From assembly GCA_905234865.1 (NCBI GenBank), contig CAJOJE010000009.1, forward strand, positions 1 through 64,000: 64,000 nt of DNA, read 5' to 3'. A model generated the notes under the pieces. That model saw only the letters and a list, made by a program, of their open reading frames with translations, searched no databases and was not told where the DNA came from. Origin of the DNA: Candidatus Gastranaerophilales bacterium. Lineage in GTDB: Bacteria; Cyanobacteriota; Vampirovibrionia; Gastranaerophilales; Gastranaerophilaceae. Shown piece by piece: positions 36,077 to 44,541 of the stretch (the first letter of the stretch is position 1; the number at the start of each line of letters is the position of its first letter). The translations under genes and the position numbers were made by a program.

Positions 36077-37609
36077 ATGCTGAACCAACCTAACGGTACG
36101 GGTCGTTTGGGTGCTTTGCCGTCTGCTTACGGTACTTTTGGACATCCTTCAGGAATGCATAATGCAACAATAAACTACATGACGGGTATGCCGAATACTC
36201 CGCCTTTAACAAATACGGGTTCAAACCCGCAAATTACGGGAGGGATGCCCGTTCAGGACATGTATACTCCGCAAACACGAGCTGCAAAAATACAAACGGC
36301 TCAATCTTTGCTTGATAATACAAAAACGGAACAAGGCATGATTTCACGTCTTTGGGACGGGATTAAAGGCTTTACGGGATTTGGCACAAGTTCCGTTGAT
36401 TGCCAAAAATATATAAATAAAGCAAAATCGGGTGAAATTTCACCCGACAGAGCTTTGCAAAAAGTGCATGAATACAGAGCCGCACAAAAAGGCGGTATAA
36501 ATTTATTCTCGGGCATTTTGGCAGGTGCCGCAAGTTTAGTTGCGCTTAAAGTTTCTCCTTCGGGTGCAAGTTCAATGAAAACACTTGCTTACGGAGCTTT
36601 AATCGGGGCAGGTACAAAAGCGGGATTTAATCTTGTCGACAGAGCTACAAACGATGTAGACGGAGATGCTCTTAATGCGGTAAGAATAGTAAAAGACGGG
36701 CTTCAAGGGGCGCTTGACGGTGCTGTTATAACGGGAGTTGTTTCAAAATCAAACCCCGTTGATTTGCAAAATGTCGACAAAGCTTGGCAAAACGGCGCAA
36801 TAACGGGTGCTAAAGCGGGAGCAATTTCAGGTGCCGCAATTGGTGCGGGAGATTATACGATTGATTGTGCATTCGGAGAACAAAGTTTTGATTCGGGTGC
36901 TTTTGTCGATAATACATTAACGGGCGCAATGACAGGTGCAGTTGTGGGTTCCGTTGCGGGAGGATATAAAGCAAATAAAGCTGCAAATGCTGCTCCTCCT
37001 CCTTCGCCAAATCCAAATCCAAACCCAAACCCAAACCCTAACCCGCCGCCGCCCAATCCAAATCCAAATCCAAATCCGCCGCCACCTAATCCAAATCCTA
37101 ATCCAAATCCAAATCCAAATCCGCCTTCGCCAAACCCGAATTCGGTTTCACCGACGGTTACAATCGGCGGTTCGCAAAATGTAATAACGGCAGGAGGTTC
37201 GTCTACCCTGCCTGTCAACACCCAAGCGGGCGGTGCTGCAGGTTCTCCGACGGTTACGTTATCGGGCGGTCCTTCAACAATTGCCGCTTCCCCGACAATT
37301 ACACCCGCAAGCTCGGCTTCAATAACGGGAACGGGAAGTTCATCAACAGTAACTTTATCAGGCGGTCCTTCGACCGTTTCACCTACCATAACGCCTTTCG
37401 GCGGGGGTTCTCCGACGGTTACGTTAACGGGCGGAAATCCTACAATTTCAACCGCAGCGGAAGGCGGTTCGATAAATCCGCTGACAGGAAAACCAAAACG
37501 TGGCAGAAAAGCTTCTTCAAAGCCTGCCGCTTCTAAAACTTCGGGCACAAAAACAAGAACAAAAGCCAAAGCAAAGACAGACCCTGCTCAGCTTCAGCTT
37601 TTCCCGTAA
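36077..37609 (+). CDS. Asn-Pro repeat protein with glycine-zipper core, unknown
   Basis: 510 residues in four zones. Residues 1-75 are Gly/Asn/Pro/Thr-rich. About 140-300 are Ala/Gly-rich amphipathic helices of glycine-zipper type, a possible membrane-inserting part. About 310-354 are an uninterrupted (Pro-Asn)n and poly-Pro linker. The rest holds four repeats of the type SPTVTLSGGPSTI, then a Lys-rich tail ending QLQLFP. No signal peptide. ATG 36077 follows GAGG at 9 nt. Probably surface-exposed or exported by an unknown route; no family recognised. Confidence 0.65.
   Translation: MLNQPNGTGRLGALPSAYGTFGHPSGMHNATINYMTGMPNTPPLTNTGSNPQITGGMPVQDMYTPQTRAAKIQTAQSLLDNTKTEQGMISRLWDGIKGFTGFGTSSVDCQKYINKAKSGEISPDRALQKVHEYRAAQKGGINLFSGILAGAASLVALKVSPSGASSMKTLAYGALIGAGTKAGFNLVDRATNDVDGDALNAVRIVKDGLQGALDGAVITGVVSKSNPVDLQNVDKAWQNGAITGAKAGAISGAAIGAGDYTIDCAFGEQSFDSGAFVDNTLTGAMTGAVVGSVAGGYKANKAANAAPPPSPNPNPNPNPNPNPPPPNPNPNPNPPPPNPNPNPNPNPNPPSPNPNSVSPTVTIGGSQNVITAGGSSTLPVNTQAGGAAGSPTVTLSGGPSTIAASPTITPASSASITGTGSSSTVTLSGGPSTVSPTITPFGGGSPTVTLTGGNPTISTAAEGGSINPLTGKPKRGRKASSKPAASKTSGTKTRTKAKAKTDPAQLQLFP
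37007..37138 (+). repeat. Hexamer minisatellite encoding (Pro-Asn)n
   Basis: Imperfect repeats of CCAAAT/CCAAAC with two CCGCCGCC interruptions, all in frame inside the preceding gene. Such tracts change length by slippage, always by two residues per unit, so the frame is kept. Confidence 0.85.
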
Positions 37610-37686
37610 AATAAAGCGGTTTAGTTAAATTTTATAAATAAAAGTGATATCTTATTTATAATTAACGAAACAAAAATGATTAAAAT

Positions 37687-37724
37687 AAATACGGCAAACA
37701 ACCATTTAAAGTTTTGCCGTATTT
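37687..37724 (+). terminator. Rho-independent terminator after the Asn-Pro repeat gene
   Basis: AAATACGGCAAA pairs with TTTGCCGTATTT (12 bp, perfect), followed by T residues. Confidence 0.8.
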
Positions 37725-37844
37725 TTATGTTTAAAATGCCCTTGCAGTAGGCTTATAACATATATATTAAGAATTATTACAATACAAGTATATAAAAAAG
37801 CAATATTTTTGTCATACAAAACTTTATATAAGTACAAGAGAGAA

Positions 37845-37996
37845 TTAGAGAAAACCAAAAAACCACATAAACAGAGAGTAAAAAAGAGAGAAAAAAACCG
37901 CAAAATACGAGGAAAAAAGAGAAACCCTAACTACCACACCACAAAAAGAGGAACAAAACCAAAATTAACCCCCGCTTAATGAGCGGGGCTTATTTT
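37845..37996 (+). ncRNA. Candidate small RNA with own terminator
   Basis: The 387-base gap between two convergent genes holds a segment nearly free of T on the plus strand (10 T in bases 37831-37970 by my count), ending at a stem-loop with a T-run (37970-37996). The upstream gene already has its own terminator, so this one has no coding gene to serve on the plus strand. A weak promoter, TTGTCA (37809) and TACAAG (37833) 18 bases apart, would give a transcript of about 150 bases. No open frame with a ribosome site is present. The exact 5' end is a guess. Confidence 0.35.
37970..37988 (+). terminator. Stem-loop terminator
   Basis: CCCCGCT pairs with AGCGGGG (7 bp, G+C rich) with a five-base loop, followed on the plus strand by CTTATTTTTTATT. 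On the minus strand the tail is weaker (GTTAATTTTGG), though it may also serve the convergent regulator gene. Confidence 0.7.
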
Positions 37997-39298
37997 TTAT
38001 TGTAATAAACTTTTAATTGCCGACATTAAAACGGAAATTTCATAAGGCTTTGGAATGTAATAATCAGCCCCATGGGATAAAATTTCTTTTTTCTCGAGTA
38101 CGTCTGTTGAAAAAATGACATAAGGCATTTTTTTATTTAATGTTTTATAATATTCTTTCGCTCTGTCAAGGGCGGCAATACCGTTGTTTTCGCCGTCTTT
38201 TCCCCAATCGAGAATTATTAAATCGGGATTAAAATTTTTCAGACAATCTTCAAAATCGTCGTATTTTTCGCAAACTTTTGCGCTAAAACCATTTATATGA
38301 CAGGTTGTTTCAATTAAAAGTCCCATGGCATCGTCGTTTTCCATTATCAAAACTTTATTTCTTTCGATGTTGTCGACTTTGCCGTATAGCTTTGGTCTGT
38401 CTATGATGTAACCTGATTTTTCTTCTTTTTTTAACGGTTTAATTAAATTAATTGCAGATTGAATAACTTCTTGTTCGCTTTTATACTTTGACGGGGTAAA
38501 TTCCATGACGGCCGCCGTTAATTTCATAAGGGACGTTTTCTTTTCTTCTTTTGAATTTGTCGAGAGCATAATAAAGTTGTTTTCAAAATCATATTTTGAA
38601 TAAAACTTATCAAGAACGTTATCAAAAGCATACACAAGGTATTCGGCGAGTTTTTCCGCCTTTACGGGGTTTGTGAAAATTAAAAAAGAATTTTCGCTCA
38701 AATGTCCGACGGTATCTTCTTTTATAAGGGTTGAAGATATTATTGCGCCTATTGTTTGAAGAACTTTTTCTCCCGCAATTTCTCCGTAAATTTCTTTATA
38801 TGTATCAAGTTTATCAATATATACATAAATAATACAAATTCTTGCTTCTTTGGATAAGGTTCTTTTTAATGTTTTTCTTGTCAACTTTTCCGTTAAAAAA
38901 CCTGTCAGGTGGTTTGTAAGATTTTCGATATGTCGTCTGATATGTGCATTGAGCCTTGCTTGAAATTCTCGATTTGGCATGCTTTCCGATAAAAAATCAT
39001 CCGCTCCCGCATTTAAAAGTTCGAGCTTATCGGATAATTCCGCCGATTTTGAAACCGCAATAACTGTCGGCCTAAAGCCGCATGTAAGTATTCTTACTTT
39101 TTTTATAAATTCCTTGATATTTTCTTCTATCGTGTCTGAAATTATTATAAATTCAAATTCCTGTTTTTTAATTTCAAGTGTTGCGTCCGATAAATTTTCG
39201 ACGATTACCGTTTCTGCTTCAAGAAGTCTTAAAATTTTCTTGTATCTTATCGAAAGCTCTTTTCTTTTGCTTATGATTAAAACGGAAGGATTATACAT
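37997..39298 (-). CDS. REC-degenerate GGDEF-REC response regulator
   Basis: 433 residues. An N-terminal receiver (about 1-120) has IIISDT with a possible phospho-Asp. The middle (about 130-285) has the GGDEF fold pattern, but the active-site motif reads HLSENSFLIF, so GGDEF is replaced by SENSF and cyclase activity is unlikely. The C-terminal receiver (about 315-433) has NDD, LIILDWG with phospho-Asp, and the Lys in PKPYE. It overlaps the stop of the kinase gene by 8 bases, so the two form a pair. Confidence 0.85.
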   Translation of the reverse strand: MYNPSVLIISKRKELSIRYKKILRLLEAETVIVENLSDATLEIKKQEFEFIIISDTIEENIKEFIKKVRILTCGFRPTVIAVSKSAELSDKLELLNAGADDFLSESMPNREFQARLNAHIRRHIENLTNHLTGFLTEKLTRKTLKRTLSKEARICIIYVYIDKLDTYKEIYGEIAGEKVLQTIGAIISSTLIKEDTVGHLSENSFLIFTNPVKAEKLAEYLVYAFDNVLDKFYSKYDFENNFIMLSTNSKEEKKTSLMKLTAAVMEFTPSKYKSEQEVIQSAINLIKPLKKEEKSGYIIDRPKLYGKVDNIERNKVLIMENDDAMGLLIETTCHINGFSAKVCEKYDDFEDCLKNFNPDLIILDWGKDGENNGIAALDRAKEYYKTLNKKMPYVIFSTDVLEKKEILSHGADYYIPKPYEISVLMSAIKSLLQ

Positions 39299-40016
39299 TC
39301 AATCTCCTTTCCTGTGCAAATTTTTCATCGGTAAAAATCGGAAAAGATACGATAAATTCCGAGTAAATTATGGGCTTTTCTTCGCTTTTTACCGTTATTT
39401 CGCCGTTCATTTTATTGACAAGCGTTTTGACGATATACAAGCCCAGTCCGCTTCCTTGCGTTTTTGACGTCAGATATGAATTTGCCCTGTAAAATTTCTC
39501 GAAGATTTTTTCTTTATTGTTGTTATCAATATGAATTCCGAAATTTTTTATCGAGATAATGTTTTTATCGGAAAAATAGTTTGTTTTAATTTCTATTACA
39601 TTTGAATTAAGCGAATATTTTGAAGCATTATCTAAAAGGTTTACAAAAATTTGTTGCAAATTGTCCGTATCCAGCATTGAATATAAAGGGAATTTTGTTA
39701 AATCGGTTTTATAAATTTTATCTTTATAATTTATTTTTACAATATCAATCGATTTGTTTAAAATCAAATTTATATCAGCCTTTTTTAAAACCGATGAATT
39801 ATACTTATTGCTTGAATCTGCAACAAAAATCGCATTTTCGACTAAATTGGAAAGTCTTTTTGATTGTTCGTAAATAATATTTATAAATTTCTTTTTTTGT
39901 TCGTCAGATAAATTATCCCAAGAATCAAGCATGGTTTTGGAAAACCCTTTTATGCTCGTAAGGGGTGTTCTTATTTCGTGGGATATTGTCGATAAAAATT
40001 CTTTAATTGCATCCAT
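39291..40016 (-). CDS. Sensor-less cytoplasmic histidine kinase
   Basis: 241 residues. The H-box FLSTISHEIRTPLTS begins almost at once with phospho-His13, followed by the N-box NLLDNASKYS and the G-box TQGSGLGLYIVKTLV. There is no sensor, HAMP or membrane helix, so input must come through a partner or through the start being elsewhere; no alternative start is visible between the Mini-III stop and this ATG. It lies 7 bases after mrnC and overlaps the REC-GGDEF-REC gene. Confidence 0.9.
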   Translation of the reverse strand: MDAIKEFLSTISHEIRTPLTSIKGFSKTMLDSWDNLSDEQKKKFINIIYEQSKRLSNLVENAIFVADSSNKYNSSVLKKADINLILNKSIDIVKINYKDKIYKTDLTKFPLYSMLDTDNLQQIFVNLLDNASKYSLNSNVIEIKTNYFSDKNIISIKNFGIHIDNNNKEKIFEKFYRANSYLTSKTQGSGLGLYIVKTLVNKMNGEITVKSEEKPIIYSEFIVSFPIFTDEKFAQERRLNV

Positions 40017-40023
40017 TTACTTA

Positions 40024-40377
40024 TTATAACGCATTTTTTTCTATAAATTCAAATATTTCACAAAGTCTTTCTTTGTTGTTTAAATATAAATATCCGATTA
40101 AAACTTCAAAAGCGGTTGCGTACCTGTGGGTACTTTGATTATTTTTTTTGTTTATCGTAAGAGGAAGGTTGCGTCCTCTTTTTATAAGTTCCCGTTCTTC
40201 ATCGGTTAGCGCAAGTAACGTTAAAACTTGGCTTTGAAATTCGGCTCTTACGAATTTAACGGTATTTTGATGTAATAATTTAAGATTTGGGCTGAATTTA
40301 ACGATTTTTTCTCTTATAAATAATTCCCAAACCGCATCTCCTATGTGTGCGTATTGTTTTAAATTATATTCACTCAT
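40024..40377 (-). CDS. mrnC: Mini-ribonuclease III
   Basis: A 117-residue RNase III catalytic domain without the dsRNA-binding domain, used in 23S rRNA maturation. The motif AHIGDAVWELFIRE (residues 10-23) carries the catalytic Asp. RGRNL and RYATAFEVLIGYLYL supply the second acidic cluster. First gene of a run with the sensor-less kinase and its regulator. A TACAAT box ends 6 nt before the ATG, with no Shine-Dalgarno. Confidence 0.93.
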   Translation of the reverse strand: MSEYNLKQYAHIGDAVWELFIREKIVKFSPNLKLLHQNTVKFVRAEFQSQVLTLLALTDEERELIKRGRNLPLTINKKNNQSTHRYATAFEVLIGYLYLNNKERLCEIFEFIEKNAL

Positions 40378-40383
40378 TTTTAA

Positions 40384-40392
40384 ATTGTACCA
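40384..40392 (-). promoter_or_regulatory. Extended -10 box 6 nt before the mrnC ATG (leaderless pattern)
   Basis: On the minus strand TGgTACAAT is followed by six bases and the ATG. Confidence 0.5.
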
Positions 40393-40496
40393 TGGTAATT
40401 GTAATATTACTTAATAATTTTTTTTATTTTGTAAATTAATTTATTAAATATAACTTTATTAATATATAGGATAAGGTTAAACTTTTAGGAGTTTTT

Positions 40497-41732
40497 ATGA
40501 GTATTAACAATGTGCAGGCCGTATCGGATGCGCTTAAATACATTAACGGGGTTGAAATTGAAGATAAATCGTCTTCGGTTCTTCAAGATGTTAAAAATTC
40601 GATTTTTAATCCGATTAGCGTAGGTTTTGGCGGTTTGCAGGTTGTAACGGGCGTAAAAGATATAACAAAAGCATCAAGCGTGAAAGAGGCTTTCGAAGTT
40701 TTGAAATCAGGCACTTTTGCAATGGAAGAAGCCACTTTTGAAAACTCTATTAAATATTTTCAAGATCTTGCAGCGCCAAAACCCGTTACGACGGCTGTTG
40801 CGGAAGCAGGTGCAAATACGGGCTTTTTTGCAACAATAAAATCGGGGTTAAGTAAAGCATTTAATTTAATTCCGGGGTCATCATGCTTAAAATCCGGTTG
40901 GGAACAGTTTGGAAATACGGGTTTAGGCAAAGTCGTAAAAGGTTCGGGCGCTTCCATGGTTGCTGTTTTGGAAGGAGTTATCGGACTTGTAACGGAAGTT
41001 GTCCCCGCATTTATGGAAGGCGGATTTGAATCGGGCATTAAACAGCTCGGGAAAACAACCCTCAAAGCAACGGGCGCAGGCTTAGGTTGGGCAGGAGGTT
41101 CTGTCGCAGGCAGGGCAGTCGGCGGTGCAATAGGTACGGTTCTCGGAGGTCCTGCAGGAACGGCAATCGGTTGCTTAATAGGCGGTTTTATCGGTAGCGT
41201 TGCGGGGTCTGTTGTAGGGGCAGGCGTTGCAAAGAAAATAACCGGTAAATCAGAAGTTGAAATTCTTCGTGATCAAAAAATTGATGAACAAGCTCAAATG
41301 ATAGCTCAAGATAAAGATGCCATGAAAGAATTAAATGAGCTTGTAATACAAAAAGTTTTGGACGATGAAGCGTTGGGAGAAACTTCAAAAGATACCGAAA
41401 TTATGGTCAATCATTTAACGGAAGGTGCTTATTCGGTTAATCAAAATGCACCTTCCTGCAATCAAAATTTATATAAACAAGCAGATGAATTACATCAAAC
41501 ATTAAATTCTAATCCCGATTTCAGTCAGCAGCAAATTAAAAAACAGGCAATAACAAATGCAAACTATTTTGAAGAAATGGCCGAAAGAATCGCTAAAGGT
41601 GATACGTCAATGTATAATATTTCGGATGAAAAATTAAACAGCGTATTCCATGCTTCAAACCCTTCTTCCTCATCAAATTCGACATCGGTATTTGACCAAA
41701 GGAAGAAAGAAGTTGTCAATTATTACGGTTAA
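40497..41732 (+). CDS. Glycine-zipper protein, unknown
   Basis: 411 residues. The N-terminal 140 are mixed helix. About residues 195-250 form a long Gly/Ala repeat with GxxxG spacing (for example GGAIGTVLGGPAGTAIG), a glycine zipper able to insert in or span membranes. The C-terminal 160 are polar, Gln/Asn/Lys-rich and helical. No signal peptide. The start follows TTTTAGGAG at 6 nt. Proteins with such zippers include secreted toxins and outer-membrane lipoproteins, but no family motif allows a choice. Confidence 0.65.
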   Translation: MSINNVQAVSDALKYINGVEIEDKSSSVLQDVKNSIFNPISVGFGGLQVVTGVKDITKASSVKEAFEVLKSGTFAMEEATFENSIKYFQDLAAPKPVTTAVAEAGANTGFFATIKSGLSKAFNLIPGSSCLKSGWEQFGNTGLGKVVKGSGASMVAVLEGVIGLVTEVVPAFMEGGFESGIKQLGKTTLKATGAGLGWAGGSVAGRAVGGAIGTVLGGPAGTAIGCLIGGFIGSVAGSVVGAGVAKKITGKSEVEILRDQKIDEQAQMIAQDKDAMKELNELVIQKVLDDEALGETSKDTEIMVNHLTEGAYSVNQNAPSCNQNLYKQADELHQTLNSNPDFSQQQIKKQAITNANYFEEMAERIAKGDTSMYNISDEKLNSVFHASNPSSSSNSTSVFDQRKKEVVNYYG

Positions 41733-41748
41733 TCATTTTTTAAAAATC

Positions 41749-41774
41749 AAGGCGGATAAATTATCCGCCTTTTA
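41749..41774. terminator. Bidirectional terminator
   Basis: AAGGCGGA pairs with TCCGCCTT around TAAATTA, with T-rich flanks on both strands. It can serve the glycine-zipper gene (+) and the small gene on the minus strand. Confidence 0.8.
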
Positions 41775-41784
41775 ATTTTAAAAG

Positions 41785-42009
41785 TTATCTTACTACGGCC
41801 CGAAGCGCCATTAAATTTTCGTACGGCACTCCCGCCTCTGACAACTCCTCAGCTGATAATCCGAATAACGTAATAATATCGGACACCCTGTCGTTCTCCG
41901 TTATAATTGACCTTCTTATGATGTCGGAAACTTTGTTGACTGCGTTTTCCCTTGTCATATAAAGGTTTGAATTAGTTTTATGAAGTATTCTTTTCTTAGC
42001 CTTGCCCAT
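41785..42009 (-). CDS. Small hypothetical protein
   Basis: 74 residues. A basic N-terminus (MGKAKKRILHK) is followed by helical segments, ending in LFGLSAEELSEAGVPYENLMAL. Not recognised. The case for a real gene rests on the balanced composition, the terminator just downstream and the absence of any plus-strand gene here. No ribosome site is visible before the ATG. The next 205 bases, up to the plus-strand gene, hold only a possible TTGACT/TATTAC promoter. Confidence 0.45.
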   Translation of the reverse strand: MGKAKKRILHKTNSNLYMTRENAVNKVSDIIRRSIITENDRVSDIITLFGLSAEELSEAGVPYENLMALRAVVR

Positions 42010-42214
42010 TTCGTTAATTAGTATCCGTTAAATCATTTTGTTTGTAAATCGTTTATATCGTAATGTAAAAACTTATTTAATTACTTGACTATTGCAAAAA
42101 ATATGTTCTATTACCATGCTTTTCCCATAATACGACATTTGTAAAAATTTTTTAAAATATAACAATAAAATTTCTTTTTTTGTTTTACATATTTGTGTGT
42201 GAGTAAGAGATACT

Positions 42215-42964
42215 ATGGAAGCAATTAACTCTGTTAACGTAAATCAAAATTTACCCGTAAGTTTGCCTCAAGACAAAAATACTCCTCATCCGCATAAAAA
42301 AACCCTAAATGAGAGAAGAAAAGAAATAGATATCTATATTGAATCACATTTAAGAAAATTGGGGTATATGGATGAGGTAGGAGAGTCTTTGCGTCCGATT
42401 TTAGAAACTTCAAATAACGGTTTTGTACGACAAATTCCAAACCTATCTTATATTCCTGCCGCAACTTATATGGCGCTTGACGTTGCGGATAAATATAAAA
42501 AAGGAGAGGATGGAACGGGTCATAAACCGAGTTTAAAAATGGCGGCAAGAGAAGCCTTATATCAAGGCATTGTTTCTTTTGCACTTCCCATGGCAATTGT
42601 TGTAAACAGTGTTAATAAATTAACTCAAGTTGCCGCAAATGTTTTGCCTGAGCCGCCAAAAGTTTTAAAGGAGGGGGCAGATAAAGTTGATGAATTTATA
42701 AAAGGCAGAAAAGATTTAGACGCATACGCAGGTAAAATCGGCACCGTACCTAAGCTTGTCGCAGCGGGAATTTCAATTTTTGCTCTCTTGAAATTATCTA
42801 AACCGATAGACGTTGCCATGCACAAAATTTTTAGTTGGACGGTTGACCCTATTTTAGGAATTAAAGACGGAAAAGAAAAAACGGCAGATGATACAAAGCC
42901 GGTTAAATTAAGCGAAGTAAACAAAGCCCATGCACAAAAGGCGGGCGAGACAGTTAATGCGTAA
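42215..42964 (+). CDS. Lineage-type membrane-associated protein, unknown
   Basis: 249 residues. The N-terminus (MEAINSVNVNQNL) resembles those of several other unknown proteins in this window. Moderately hydrophobic helices lie near 105-135 and 175-200, and the ends are charged. Its order of features (helical start, AREALYQGIVSFALPMAI, Lys-rich tail) is similar to the protein at 30444-31511, so the two may be distant relatives. No signal peptide, no catalytic motif. Function unknown. Confidence 0.6.
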   Translation: MEAINSVNVNQNLPVSLPQDKNTPHPHKKTLNERRKEIDIYIESHLRKLGYMDEVGESLRPILETSNNGFVRQIPNLSYIPAATYMALDVADKYKKGEDGTGHKPSLKMAAREALYQGIVSFALPMAIVVNSVNKLTQVAANVLPEPPKVLKEGADKVDEFIKGRKDLDAYAGKIGTVPKLVAAGISIFALLKLSKPIDVAMHKIFSWTVDPILGIKDGKEKTADDTKPVKLSEVNKAHAQKAGETVNA

Positions 42965-43075
42965 TTGAACTTTATGCTTTTATCCGTTAAAATATAAGTA
43001 TACGGTTAGCTAAAATGTTGAGTCGTTGTTGTTTAAAATAAAAAGAAAGAAAATATAAAATCCTCTCACCTTGTT

Positions 43076-43271
43076 AATTCCGCTCTCTTGGAATTTCCGG
43101 CGGTTTTTGTCCGTCATTTCGCTTCAAAACGCAAAAGCATTTTTTCGCTTCATCGGACTAAAACCTTGGCGTGCCTTCGCTTTCCTTACGGTCGCTCCGC
43201 ACTGCGAAATTCCGCCCCCTTGGAATTTCCGGCGGTTTTTGTCCGTCATTTCGCTTCAAAACGCAAAAGCA
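43076..43271. repeat. Pair of 64-bp direct repeats
   Basis: Bases 43076-43139 and 43208-43271 are identical except for two positions by eye, separated by 68 bases. Both begin AATTCCGC and end CGCAAAAGCA. They are more G+C rich than the surroundings and lie in the 390-base gap between the lineage protein gene and nifS. Short open frames through the repeats encode the same peptide twice and look spurious. No transposase or tRNA is adjacent. Confidence 0.75.
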
Positions 43272-43355
43272 AGGCTTCTTTTCAATCTGTAATCAGAACA
43301 TCGCATGGCCTGAGTTTCAGCGGTGATTATTACGCAATTTGCCGATTATAAAATT

Positions 43356-44540
43356 TTATTTCAGCATTTGGGCGAGTTCTTTTTGGAAAGGTGAAATTTC
43401 CGCTAATTTTTTAATTATGACGGGAATTGTATTTATTGCATAATCAATTTCTTCTTCCGTCGTAAAACGGCTTAAAGAAAATCTTATGCTTCCATGGAGA
43501 GATGTAAACGGTGTTTTCATTGCCCTTAAAACATGGCTCGGCTCTAAGCTTCCCGATGTGCAGGCAGAGCCCGAGCTTGCGCAAATTCCCGCCTCATCAA
43601 GATGAAGCAATATCAGTTCGCCTTCAATATATTGAAAGCCGATATTTGTCGTGTTCGGAACTCTTTTTTTAGTTCTTGAATTTAATTTTGCACATTTAAC
43701 TTTTTCTAAAATGCCTTGTTCTAATTTATCTCTTAATTCTTTTACTTTTGTTTCTTCAAATTCAAGATATTGAACGGCAAGTTCAGCAGCTTTTCCGAGC
43801 CCCACTATATATGGAGTATTTTCCGTTCCTGCTCTCAAGCCTTTTTCTTGGTGTCCGCCCGTTATAATCGGGGAAATTTTCGTCCCTTCCTTTATGTAAA
43901 GAGCGCCTATGCCTTTTGGAGCATGGAATTTGTGTCCGGATATTCCCATTAAGTCCACTTTTGTATTTTGTACATCAAGTTTAATTTTTCCCGCTGCTTG
44001 TGTTGCATCAACAAAAAAGACCGTATTTCCGTTTATTGATTTTACGATTTCCGCTGCTTCTTCATAAGGATAAATTGCCCCCGTTTCGTTGTTTGCCGCC
44101 ATAATTGCAACAAGCGCCGTATTCGAGGTTACTTTTGATTTTAATTCTTCAATGTTCAATTCACCGTTTTCGTCAACGCCGATATAATCTGCCCGATAAC
44201 CTTCCTGTTCCAATTCTTTGAAGGTATTTAAAACGCATGGATGTTCAACTTTTGTTGTGATTATATGTTTATTTTCACAATTTTTTAATACGCCCCTTAT
44301 TGCCATATTTGCGCTTTCGGAGCCCGAAGCGGTAAACAAAATTTCTTTTGATTTTTTTGCTCCGAAAAGGTTTTTTACTTTTTCTCTTGCTTCTTCGATT
44401 GCATCGTGAGCCGTATGCGCCATTTCATATATACTGGAAGCGTTGCCGTAGTTTTCCGTAAAGTACGGAACCATTTCTTCAAAAACCTCGGGGTCAACTT
44501 TTGTTGTTGCGTTATTGTCAAGATAGATTACATCTTTCAT
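43356..44540 (-). CDS. nifS: Cysteine desulfurase (NifS/IscS type)
   Basis: A PLP enzyme that takes sulfur from cysteine for Fe-S assembly. The 394 residues show YLDNNATTKVD at the start, EHPC with the PLP-stacking His, the PLP-lysine in GISGHKFHAPKG, and the persulfide cysteine in ASSGSACTSG. RAGTENTP is conserved. The start at 44540 follows GAGG; an in-frame TTG at 44552 is less likely. It begins one base after the nifU stop, so the pair is co-translated. No nitrogenase genes are near, so this is a general Fe-S system. Confidence 0.95.
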   Translation of the reverse strand: MKDVIYLDNNATTKVDPEVFEEMVPYFTENYGNASSIYEMAHTAHDAIEEAREKVKNLFGAKKSKEILFTASGSESANMAIRGVLKNCENKHIITTKVEHPCVLNTFKELEQEGYRADYIGVDENGELNIEELKSKVTSNTALVAIMAANNETGAIYPYEEAAEIVKSINGNTVFFVDATQAAGKIKLDVQNTKVDLMGISGHKFHAPKGIGALYIKEGTKISPIITGGHQEKGLRAGTENTPYIVGLGKAAELAVQYLEFEETKVKELRDKLEQGILEKVKCAKLNSRTKKRVPNTTNIGFQYIEGELILLHLDEAGICASSGSACTSGSLEPSHVLRAMKTPFTSLHGSIRFSLSRFTTEEEIDYAINTIPVIIKKLAEISPFQKELAQMLK

Positions 44541-44541
44541 A

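Noticed and set aside
36853-37569. Long minus-strand open frame rich in Gly-Phe and Pro-Glu-Val
   Set aside because: It is the antisense of the Asn-Pro repeat gene. The repeat and G+C bias remove stops, and there is no ribosome site.
37706-37903. 65-residue hydrophobic open frame on the minus strand
   Set aside because: Its start would be TTG without a ribosome site, and the hydrophobic composition follows from T-rich DNA in the candidate small-RNA region.
43071-43351. Overlapping short open frames through the 64-bp repeats
   Set aside because: They encode the same peptide twice because the DNA repeats. No start signal, no family resemblance.
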